Assembly (NCBI RefSeq): GCF_000807675.2
Contig: NZ_CP019962.1
Coordinates: 744,001 to 808,000 of the forward strand
DNA: 64,000 bases
Source: Eubacterium limosum
Lineage (GTDB): Bacteria; Bacillota; Clostridia; Eubacteriales; Eubacteriaceae
Direction: 5' to 3'
In this document: positions 15,915 through 23,021 of the stretch, one piece after another
How the letters are laid out: each line of letters begins with the position of its first letter
Position numbering within the stretch: the first letter of the stretch is position 1
Program-made: the position numbers and the translations under genes
The notes under the pieces: generated by a model
What the model saw: the letters and a program-made list of their open reading frames with translations, nothing else
The model's database searches: none
Told to the model about the DNA's origin: nothing

Positions 15915-17284
15915 ACAAAAAAGAACGTCACCCTGACCATTCCGAGGACTATGAAAATTATCTGCGTACCATTCCCGAGAGAGTCTTTTCAGACGCTTTG
16001 GAAAAAATGTACTTTGGGATTATTGTATGGGATACTGACGGAAGGGTTCTGTACGCCAATCCCGCTGTTAAGAAATATTATGAAAAAGCGCCAGGATGGC
16101 TGAGCGCATATGATGAACACATAGAGGCACGGGCCGATAAGCTGCCGTTCCCTGAAAATATTCAGGCATCTATGGTTATTCCGCCAGAACCGGAGATGAA
16201 CCCAAATGTTCGTTTGAGAATAATAACGCCGGTCTTTGCAGACCGTGAAAGAACACGGATAGCCTTTGTTATCGAGCAGTTCCAGGAAAATCTCCCCTAT
16301 CTTGATGTGGATGGTTCGACGGTCAACGGAGGATTTGATAAAACTCATGATACGCAAAGCATTGTGGGCAGGAGCCTGGCTTTTTTAAGGCCGCTGATTG
16401 AACTTAAGAAAATCGCAGTCTCGAATATGCCAATTCTGCTCTTGGGTGAAAGCGGCGTCGGGAAAACCCATATCGCAGAGTACATTCATAATTGCAGCCC
16501 CAGAAAAGAACAGAGCTTTTTTTCAGTCAACTGCGGCGCAATACCGGAAAATTTATTGGAGGCCGAGCTTTTCGGTTACGTCTCCGGTGCATTTACAGAC
16601 GCCAGTAAAACGGGAAAGAAAGGCATATTTGAAACGGCCAGGCACGGTACCGTGTTTTTAGATGAAATTGGAGACATGCCGCTGCCGCTTCAGGTGAAAA
16701 TATTACATGTCATTGAAAATAAAAGCTTTGTTCCGGTTGGCGGCAGAGAAGCCATGGATGCAGATGTACGGATTATCACCGCGACCAATAAGAACCTGAA
16801 AGAATTGATCAGGAAAAACCAATTTCGTTCAGATCTGTACTGGAGGATCAGCACTTTTTACCAGACGATTCCGCCTCTGCGTGAAAGAAAGGAAGACATT
16901 ATCCCCCTTGCCCATTTCTATTTAAACCAGCTGAACGAAAAATACACTACCGATAAGGTTTTTGATTTCAGCACCCTGTATACCCTGCTGGATTACCACT
17001 GGCCGGGGAACGTCCGGGAGCTCAAGCATGTTATCGAGAGAATGTATATCTTAAGCCGGAATTCAATCATAAGTTTTCCAGAGTTTGAGATGTCTCAGAA
17101 TGCAGTCGGTGACGACGAAGAGACGGGTATGGAGTACGACCTCCCTTTTATCGTGGATTCCATCAAAGGATACCTGGTAAAAAACTCCTACGCCGAGCAT
17201 AAGACATCATCGAAAGTGGCAAAGGACTTGAATATTTCCCAGTCAAAGGCTTACCGGCTGATACAGAGGTATTGCAGAAGGTGA
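15911..17284 (+). CDS. Sigma-54 activator-like protein with altered contact loop, second of a tandem pair
   Basis: 457 residues: PAS-like sensor (GIIVWDTDGRVLYANPAVKK), AAA+ domain with Walker A GESGVGKT and Walker B FLDEIGDMP, and C-terminal helix-turn-helix (VAKDLNISQSKAYRLIQRY). The sigma-54 contact loop reads GAFTDA: the last glycine of the otherwise invariant GAFTGA is Asp. Changes in this loop commonly impair coupling to sigma-54, so the protein may need its partner at 14604, with which it overlaps by 4 bp. The DNA-binding domain is better formed than the partner's. A division of labour, one providing remodelling and the other DNA binding, is plausible (inference). Confidence 0.92.
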   Translation: MNKKERHPDHSEDYENYLRTIPERVFSDALEKMYFGIIVWDTDGRVLYANPAVKKYYEKAPGWLSAYDEHIEARADKLPFPENIQASMVIPPEPEMNPNVRLRIITPVFADRERTRIAFVIEQFQENLPYLDVDGSTVNGGFDKTHDTQSIVGRSLAFLRPLIELKKIAVSNMPILLLGESGVGKTHIAEYIHNCSPRKEQSFFSVNCGAIPENLLEAELFGYVSGAFTDASKTGKKGIFETARHGTVFLDEIGDMPLPLQVKILHVIENKSFVPVGGREAMDADVRIITATNKNLKELIRKNQFRSDLYWRISTFYQTIPPLRERKEDIIPLAHFYLNQLNEKYTTDKVFDFSTLYTLLDYHWPGNVRELKHVIERMYILSRNSIISFPEFEMSQNAVGDDEETGMEYDLPFIVDSIKGYLVKNSYAEHKTSSKVAKDLNISQSKAYRLIQRYCRR

Positions 17285-17312
17285 CTGTCACTGGCCTTAG
17301 TTTTGCCTGGAT

Positions 17313-17357
17313 TTATCTATATTTAAAAATTCTAAAAATATTTATCTAAAAATAAAT
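17313..17357 (+). promoter_or_regulatory. Putative activator-binding sites upstream of mttB at 17479
   Basis: TTATCTAAAAATAAAT at 17342-17357 and a weaker TTATCTATATTTAAA at 17313-17327, 54-98 bp before the -24 box. The same sequence recurs at 20780 and, on the other strand, at 20811-20828, next to the other sigma-54 promoter served by the activator gene at 19376. Confidence 0.55.
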
Positions 17358-17410
17358 AACATATTCAAACAAATAAGGTGATTTACAGGGAAAAATGACT
17401 GAATTAATAA

Positions 17411-17425
17411 TGGCACGCTTCTTGC
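17411..17425 (+). promoter_or_regulatory. Sigma-54 (-24/-12) promoter
   Basis: TGGCAC-N5-TTGC, exact consensus (TGGCAC GCTTC TTGC), 54 bp before the mttB start. Confidence 0.92.
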
Positions 17426-17478
17426 ATAATAATAAAACCATAAAAACTATCCGAACGATATGATAAGGAGTTAGGAAC

Positions 17479-18915
17479 ATGAAAAAATATGAGCAGTATG
17501 TCTCAAAAGAAGATGTCTTAAAGATTCATGAGTATTCAGTCAGGATTTTGGAAGAAGTCGGTGTGCGGTTTGAGCATGAGAAGGCTTTGGAGTTATTTAA
17601 ACAGCGCGGTGCGCGGGTTGAGGGTGAGACGGTTTTTATCCCGGAAAAGATGATAGACGAGGTGCTTAAATACGCTAAAAAAGAATTTGCCATCCGTTCC
17701 TGCAAGGGAGATATTACCATCGGAGCGGGTGAACAGCACAGCATTGGAATTTATGGAAATATTTACAGACACCATCATAATGGCAGAATTGAAAAAATGA
17801 CGAACCAGGATGTTCTTGATCAGTTTAAGCTTGCCGATACCAGCAAAATTGTGACAGCGGCATCCATGAACTTTTTCCTCAATTATGACAACAGCTTCAC
17901 AGAGGATCAGAAAATTTTTGGAAACATCGCGATGATTTTAAAATACGGGAACAAACCGATGATCATGGCGAGTCCAAATACTTTTGGAATGGAGGACGAG
18001 AAGGTTTCGGTAGCTTTCAGAAAAAACATTGAGCTTATCAACCAATTTGAAGGAAATGACGATGTCCATAATGCTTATGTTGTCAACACGTTGTCGCCCC
18101 TTACGTTGGATCATGATCCCATTGAACGGACCTTCATTTTAGCAGAAACCAAGCAGGCCATCATTGTAACTCCATGCGCGATGCCGCTTATGACGGCTCC
18201 GCCGTCAATGGCGTCTATGCTGGCAATGACCAACGCTGAGGTACTGGCAGGTTACACACTGGCGAAGCTTCTGAATCCGGAGGTGCCGGTTGTATATGGA
18301 AATACTTCGGCCGCTACCGATATGCGCACGGTTCAGCTGTCCATCGGTTCACCGGAGTCAGTTCTTGTCAGCTACGCGACAGCCGGGCTGGCAGATTACT
18401 ATGGTCTGCCCTATCGCACAGGCGGGGGCCTCAGCGACGCCAAGCAGCCAGATATTCAGGCGGGCGTTGAAACCATGATGAACATTGAGGCCACCAGAAA
18501 CTGTGAAGCAGATATTGTCCTGCATACCTGTGGCTGTATGGGCTCCTTTAATGTAACGAACTTTGGGAAATTCCTCATTGATGAAGAAATGCATTATATG
18601 GCGCTCCATATTAACCGCGGCATCAATTGTGAGGAGGATCGCTTCTGCTTTGACACCCTGAAAAAAGTCGGTCCAAGGGGTGTATTCTTAAAGGGAAGAA
18701 CACCGAAAATGTACCGCGAAGAGGTTTATCTGCCGAAATATTTTAACAAGGATGACCCAAACCAATGGCAGAACAAAGGCAGCATCACGGTTATGGATGT
18801 GGCGGAAGAAGATGTGAAAAAACGGCTTGAAAGCTTTATGCCGAGCGAAATTACAAAAGAACAGAATGAACTGCTTATGCCTTATATTCATGAGGCGTAC
18901 CGCGAAAGCATCTAA
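17479..18915 (+). CDS. MttB-superfamily methyltransferase (non-pyrrolysine)
   Basis: 478 residues, start supported by AAGGAG. The N-terminus MKKYEQYVSKEDVLKIHEYS is shortened relative to MYxNRKxYExY. Family segments include GARVEGETVFIPEKMIDEV, ILAETKQAIIVTPCAMPLMT, GLPYRTGGGLSDAKQPDIQA, GPRGVFLKGRTPKMYREEVY and the tail SEITKEQNELLMPYI. No amber codon interrupts it. The 'TGG-LxDAKxxDIQAG' segment is shared with the divergent protein at 7990 (TGGLMNDAKDMDIQAG) rather than with 4222 and 11672, so the two may form a subgroup with related ligands. It is co-transcribed with ridA 18 bp downstream. Confidence 0.94.
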   Translation: MKKYEQYVSKEDVLKIHEYSVRILEEVGVRFEHEKALELFKQRGARVEGETVFIPEKMIDEVLKYAKKEFAIRSCKGDITIGAGEQHSIGIYGNIYRHHHNGRIEKMTNQDVLDQFKLADTSKIVTAASMNFFLNYDNSFTEDQKIFGNIAMILKYGNKPMIMASPNTFGMEDEKVSVAFRKNIELINQFEGNDDVHNAYVVNTLSPLTLDHDPIERTFILAETKQAIIVTPCAMPLMTAPPSMASMLAMTNAEVLAGYTLAKLLNPEVPVVYGNTSAATDMRTVQLSIGSPESVLVSYATAGLADYYGLPYRTGGGLSDAKQPDIQAGVETMMNIEATRNCEADIVLHTCGCMGSFNVTNFGKFLIDEEMHYMALHINRGINCEEDRFCFDTLKKVGPRGVFLKGRTPKMYREEVYLPKYFNKDDPNQWQNKGSITVMDVAEEDVKKRLESFMPSEITKEQNELLMPYIHEAYRESI

Positions 18916-18933
18916 GTACCGGGGGAGTAACCA

Positions 18934-19311
18934 ATGGAAAAAGTGATTGTAAATACAAAAGAAGCGCCTGAAGTCACAGGCCATTATTCCCAAGCTGTTC
19001 TGGCGGGAGATTTTATCTTTACCTCCGGACAGCTGGGGCTTGTGCCTGAGACAAGTAAAATGCTTGAAGGAATTGAGGCGCAGACAAAACAGGCGCTTGC
19101 TAACACAGAGAACGTTTTAAAAGAGGCAGGTATGAGCCGAAATGATATTGTAAAGGTAAATATCTTTGTGGAAAACCTTGATGATTTTTCGGTGGTAGAC
19201 GCCATCTACGCCCATTTTTTCAACGATCACAGGCCTGCGCGCTGCAGCGTTCAGGCAGCGAAGCTGTATCCCGGAAGTTTAATTGAAATCGAGGTGATCG
19301 GCGCAAAATAA
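18934..19311 (+). CDS. ridA: RidA-family (YjgF/YER057c/UK114) enamine/imine deaminase
   Basis: 125 residues, full length for the family. Typical features: YSQAVLAGDFIFTSGQLGL near residues 17-36, VKVNIFVENLDDFSVVDAIY, and the signature RPARCSVQAAKLYPGSLIEI, whose first arginine region holds the catalytic guanidinium that activates water against enamine/imine intermediates. It forms cytosolic trimers (family knowledge). It lies 18 bp behind mttB under the same sigma-54 promoter. Together with the AcnX and tautomerase genes at 20955-22987 it suggests that the demethylated, dehydrated substrate passes through an enamine/imine hydrolysed to a ketone (inference). It is not a housekeeping location for ridA. 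Confidence 0.92.
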   Translation: MEKVIVNTKEAPEVTGHYSQAVLAGDFIFTSGQLGLVPETSKMLEGIEAQTKQALANTENVLKEAGMSRNDIVKVNIFVENLDDFSVVDAIYAHFFNDHRPARCSVQAAKLYPGSLIEIEVIGAK

Positions 19312-19342
19312 ATAAAGAATTCCATAATCTTACACTCTTTTA

Positions 19343-19369
19343 AAAGCGGCACAGATATGCCGCTTTTTT
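19343..19369. terminator. Bidirectional terminator between ridA and the convergent activator
   Basis: Stem AAAGCGGCA / TGCCGCTTT around a 6-nt loop, with A- and T-runs on either side. Confidence 0.88.
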
Positions 19370-19375
19370 ATTTAG

Positions 19376-20761
19376 TTATTTTTCCAGGTCTGCGCAATGT
19401 TTTTTCACAAGGCGGTAAGCCTTGTTCTGGGAAAGGCCCAGCCTTTTCTGAACCTTTGTAATGTTTTTTTCTTTTTTGTAGCACGCTCTGATGATATCCC
19501 GTTCATAGGCTGTCATCATTTCATCAAAGGTACCCTGAGACTCGTAGGGGGTATCGACGTCCAGACTCTTTATTTTCCTGGGGAACTTATCCGGCGAAAT
19601 ATTATAGCCTGGCGACAGAATATAGCATCGTTCAATGATATTTTTGAGCTCGCGTACATTGCCAGGCCAGTCATATTGCAGAAGGTAGCTGATAAACAGA
19701 GGGTCCATTTTTTTATTGGTGCCATTTTCGCGGTTGTTCTGCTGTAAAAAATGAAAAGCCAGCGGGACAATGTCGTCCTTGCGCTCTCTGAGCGGCGGAA
19801 TGATGGAGGAGATAGCATTGATGCGCCAATAGAGGTCATCTCTGAATTTCTTTTCCTCAATAAGCTGTTCGAGATCTTGGTTGGTGGCGCTGATGATACG
19901 GACATCTACCTCAATATATTTTTCTGAACCGATGGGCAGAAATTTCCCCGTTTCCAGGACAAACAGAATTTTGGCCTGGAGAGAAAGAGGCAGGTCGCCG
20001 ATCTCGTCTAAAAACAACGTTCCGTGATTGGCTAGTTGAAACAAGCCCTTCTTTCCCTTTGGGTTTGCTCCGGTAAAAGCGTGGGGTACATAGCCGAACA
20101 GTTCGGATTCAAGCAGGTTTTCGGGAATAGCCGCACAGTTGATTTCCAAAAAAGGCTGTTCCTTTCGCTTGCTGCAATTATGAACATAGCGCGCGGCAAG
20201 GGATTTGCCGGTTCCGGACTCTCCCAGAATTAAAATGGAGGTTTTTGATTTAGCAGCCCGGCGGAGGGTCAGGAGTTCCTGAAGATAGATTTTGCTCTCG
20301 CCGATGATGCCTTTAAAATTGCTCTTGCTCTCCGCTGTGTTTTGATAATAAATTTCATCATAACTGCGGTCAAATTTTACAATGTTATCCTGTGTGATAC
20401 CGATGAGGAGATCAATATCCTGATTTCTATCGAATACTGGAATTGCGATGGTGGTGAGGATCTCTTTGGAAAAGAAGTGCATCTGACGGTAAAAAAGAGT
20501 CCGCTTTTTCTCAAAGACCTCCTTATAGGCAGGCGGAGAAACAATGCCCTGCCAGATCCCCCAGTTTGAATAGGTGACGAGCTCCTCCGGCCGTTTTCCA
20601 TAATGCCGCGTGATGGCCGGATTGGCATAGATGGTGTTTCCATCCCGGTCGCTGACATAAATACCCAGATAGATGTTTTCCAAAATTTTCAGGAAAAACT
20701 CCTTTGGCAGACTTTCCAGATATGCCAGGTATTCGGGACCGTGGTTGAAAGGATTTTCCAT
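19376..20761 (-). CDS. Sigma-54 enhancer-binding activator with HAFTGA loop
   Basis: 461 residues: N-terminal helix (NPFNHGPEYLAYLESLPKEF), PAS domain (GIYVSDRDGNTIYANPAITR), AAA+ domain with Walker A GESGTGKS and Walker B FLDEIGDLP, and a C-terminal helix-turn-helix (VQKRLGLSQNKAYRLVKKH). The contact loop is HAFTGA: the first glycine is replaced by His while the critical Thr and second Gly remain. It sits between two sigma-54 transcription units, mttB-ridA on its left and the AcnX operon on its right. The TTATCTAAAAATAAA motif occurs before both promoters and also in its own upstream region, so it probably activates both and may control itself (inference). Confidence 0.93.
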   Translation of the reverse strand: MENPFNHGPEYLAYLESLPKEFFLKILENIYLGIYVSDRDGNTIYANPAITRHYGKRPEELVTYSNWGIWQGIVSPPAYKEVFEKKRTLFYRQMHFFSKEILTTIAIPVFDRNQDIDLLIGITQDNIVKFDRSYDEIYYQNTAESKSNFKGIIGESKIYLQELLTLRRAAKSKTSILILGESGTGKSLAARYVHNCSKRKEQPFLEINCAAIPENLLESELFGYVPHAFTGANPKGKKGLFQLANHGTLFLDEIGDLPLSLQAKILFVLETGKFLPIGSEKYIEVDVRIISATNQDLEQLIEEKKFRDDLYWRINAISSIIPPLRERKDDIVPLAFHFLQQNNRENGTNKKMDPLFISYLLQYDWPGNVRELKNIIERCYILSPGYNISPDKFPRKIKSLDVDTPYESQGTFDEMMTAYERDIIRACYKKEKNITKVQKRLGLSQNKAYRLVKKHCADLEK

Positions 20762-20779
20762 AAACGACTGACCTCCCTT

Positions 20780-20828
20780 TGTCTAAAAATAAACAGTATC
20801 TATTTTTCTTTTTTAAATTTAGATAATT
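20780..20828 (+). promoter_or_regulatory. Putative activator-binding sites upstream of the AcnX operon
   Basis: TGTCTAAAAATAAAC at 20780-20794, and on the other strand AATTATCTAAATTTAAAA at 20811-20828; both resemble TTATCTAAAAATAAAT at 17342. They end about 58 bp before the -24 box. Confidence 0.5.
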
Positions 20829-20886
20829 TTTTTCTGATTATATCACAAATTTGTGTAAAAATGCGGGAATTTTGTTTTTCTTAAAT

Positions 20887-20901
20887 TGGCACGATACTTG
20901 C
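20887..20901 (+). promoter_or_regulatory. Sigma-54 (-24/-12) promoter
   Basis: TGGCAC-N5-TTGC, exact consensus (TGGCAC GATAC TTGC), 54 bp before the AcnX large-subunit start, the same distance as at 17411. Confidence 0.92.
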
Positions 20902-20954
20902 ATTAATTAATAGCATATCAATAATTACCGGTAATAACGAACAAGGAGAGAGAA

Positions 20955-22238
20955 ATGGTAAAACTAACGGAATATGAAAAGAGGATGCGTGAGGGTGAGT
21001 TTGGCGAGTTCAAACAGATAGCGCTGCAAAAAATCATTGAATACGCAGAATCCCTTGGAGCACAGGAGCTGTGCGAGGTATCAAAAGCAACGCTTTACTT
21101 TGGGGCACACCCCTATCTGGAATCTCTGGGATCAGATGATTATGATGAAATTTTTTCTAAAATGTATTTGTGTGCAGATAAGACAATCCCTATGGGGGAA
21201 ATGGAAAAAGGCTGCTTCTGCCAGACCTGTGTGGCACCCTGTGACCAGTATGTTTATGAACCGCTGCACCTTGATAAGGAGCTGTTTGATAAAAACAGGG
21301 AATTTCTCGAAATCACTAAGAAAGCGGGCGTTTCAATTACAGGAAGCTGTACCCCCTACCTTATTGGTTGGATTCCTTTAAAAGGAGAGCACTTTGTAAC
21401 CACAGAATCCAGCAATGTGGTCATGTGCAACTCTGTTTTTGGGGCGTGCGGCAACTCCGACGGTATTGAAGCTGCGGCCTGGAGCGCGGTCTGCGGTAGA
21501 ACGCCGCTCTGGGGAAACCATACCAAAGAAGCGCGTATCGGTACCATTGTTTTTGAGATTGAATGTCCGTCAGAAACCGAAGTGGATTGGGATATTATCG
21601 GGTATACCGTTGGCCGTAAGCTGCCGCCGCATGGTGTGCCGGTCATTGACGGCAGCTTTAAAGAGCCGAACCTCATCAAGTTAAAACAGTGCTTTGCAGC
21701 CATGGCGACTACCAGTGGCGCAGAAATGTGTCATATTGTTGATTTCACCCCCGAAGCGCCAACCCGTGAGGCGGCTCTCGGCGGCAAAAAGGACGCGCCG
21801 GTTATCAAAATCACACAGCAGGATTATGACGAATCCCTTGCCATGCTGTGTGACAAGGGCGAGCAGCCTGTTGACTTCATCGCGCTGGGCTGTCCGCATT
21901 ACACGCTGGAAGAGATCCGAGATGCGGCGCTGTACATCGAAGGCAAAAAATTTGCAGAAAATGTTGAATTTGCCCTCTGGACAGACTACGCCACAAGAGA
22001 GATGGCTGTTCAGAACGGATACTGCAAAATGGTTGAGGACGCCGGCGGCCATATCCTGACCAGCGGATGCCCCCTGGTCATTGGCAGCAAATACTTTGGT
22101 CACGCGAAGGGAATGGCGACAGATGGCGCAAAACAGGCACACTATATCCGTTCGGAATTCACAAATCCGGTATACTATGGCGATAAATACGCCTGTATTG
22201 ACGCGGCAGTGGCTGGAAAATGGTTGGAGGTAAAATAA
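20955..22238 (+). CDS. AcnX (aconitase X) dehydratase, large subunit (DUF521)
   Basis: 427 residues of the AcnX catalytic subunit. Cys-rich stretches likely to bind an iron-sulfur cluster are CFCQTCVAPC (about residues 89-98), ITGSCTPYL, FGACGNSDG, DFIALGCPHYT and LTSGCPLVIG. AcnX enzymes dehydrate hydroxyacids: characterised examples are bacterial cis-3-hydroxy-L-proline dehydratase and archaeal mevalonate-5-phosphate dehydratase (established). It is the first gene of a sigma-54 operon with a BCCT carrier and a ferredoxin-linked oxidoreductase. This points to a hydroxylated amino acid or betaine rather than mevalonate (inference). The small subunit follows with no gap. Confidence 0.9.
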   Translation: MVKLTEYEKRMREGEFGEFKQIALQKIIEYAESLGAQELCEVSKATLYFGAHPYLESLGSDDYDEIFSKMYLCADKTIPMGEMEKGCFCQTCVAPCDQYVYEPLHLDKELFDKNREFLEITKKAGVSITGSCTPYLIGWIPLKGEHFVTTESSNVVMCNSVFGACGNSDGIEAAAWSAVCGRTPLWGNHTKEARIGTIVFEIECPSETEVDWDIIGYTVGRKLPPHGVPVIDGSFKEPNLIKLKQCFAAMATTSGAEMCHIVDFTPEAPTREAALGGKKDAPVIKITQQDYDESLAMLCDKGEQPVDFIALGCPHYTLEEIRDAALYIEGKKFAENVEFALWTDYATREMAVQNGYCKMVEDAGGHILTSGCPLVIGSKYFGHAKGMATDGAKQAHYIRSEFTNPVYYGDKYACIDAAVAGKWLEVK

Positions 22239-22661
22239 ATGGAAATTCTAACAATGTATGGACGCGGCGCCTATCAGGGAATTGCCGAGGGTGAGGCGTT
22301 GGTATGCAGGGAAAGCATTCAGGGCTGGGCCGGTGTCAGTGATACAACCGGTGAAATCATCGAAAAAGGACATGCCGAGGAGGGTAAGAACATTAACGGC
22401 AAAATCTTGGTGCTGCCCTGCAGCAAAGGCTCCAATGGATGGTCCTGCCATTTCCATTCGGCTATGATCTCCGGGTTTAAGCCGGCTGGATGGATTTTCA
22501 GCAAGATGGATTCCCGAGCGGGTGTGGCGACGGTCGTCATTGGATCACCAGCAGTGACGGATATTGTCTCGGCTGACCCCTGCGATGTGATCGAGACAGG
22601 TGACTGGATTAAGATCAACGGCTTTGAGGGGATTGTCGAGGTTTATAAGAGGGAAAAATAA
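22239..22661 (+). CDS. AcnX dehydratase, small subunit (DUF126)
   Basis: 140 residues. It corresponds to the swivelling domain that is fused in some bacterial AcnX proteins and separate here. The family opening GRGAYQGIAEGEALV is followed by a conserved block VLPCSKGSNGWSCHFHSAMI, where AcnX proteins carry an active-site serine loop, and then GWIFSKMDSRAGVATVVIGSPAVTD split over the next helix-strand. The ATG directly follows the large-subunit stop codon, and its own stop TAA overlaps the next ATG, so large subunit, small subunit and tautomerase are translated as a coupled set. Confidence 0.88.
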   Translation: MEILTMYGRGAYQGIAEGEALVCRESIQGWAGVSDTTGEIIEKGHAEEGKNINGKILVLPCSKGSNGWSCHFHSAMISGFKPAGWIFSKMDSRAGVATVVIGSPAVTDIVSADPCDVIETGDWIKINGFEGIVEVYKREK

Positions 22662-22987
22662 TGCCGAGAGTAACCATACACGGGGTTCCCTGCCAGACTG
22701 CACAGACAGTGGCAAAATCGGTTAAAGATATTATTGTGGAGGTTGCGGACACAAAGCCAGAGTATATTCATGTTTTGTTTCAGCAGACTATCCATCTGGA
22801 AAACACAAGAAAAGAGGAATGGATGCCCATTGTGGATGTCTTATGGCTGGGGCGGACCCAGGAGGTTCAGGATAAAACTGCGCAGGCGTTAACACAGCTG
22901 TTAAAAGACAGCGGCTTTCCGGATTCGCAGATAACCTTTACCGACATACCGGCCAGCTGCTTTTACGACAATGGGGAACATTATTGA
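22661..22987 (+). CDS. DUF1904 tautomerase-superfamily protein
   Basis: 108 residues starting Met-Pro, so the mature protein can carry the catalytic N-terminal proline of the tautomerase fold. At 108 residues it is longer than 4-oxalocrotonate tautomerase (about 62). The pattern MPRVTIHGVPCQTAQTVAKS fits DUF1904. Its start overlaps the AcnX small-subunit stop by one base. A tautomerase acting on the enol/enamine made by AcnX is a logical next step (inference); the DUF itself has no function known to me. Confidence 0.78.
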   Translation: MPRVTIHGVPCQTAQTVAKSVKDIIVEVADTKPEYIHVLFQQTIHLENTRKEEWMPIVDVLWLGRTQEVQDKTAQALTQLLKDSGFPDSQITFTDIPASCFYDNGEHY

Positions 22988-23021
22988 GTCTCAATGAAAA
23001 ATTGAGCAGAAGGGGGAAATT

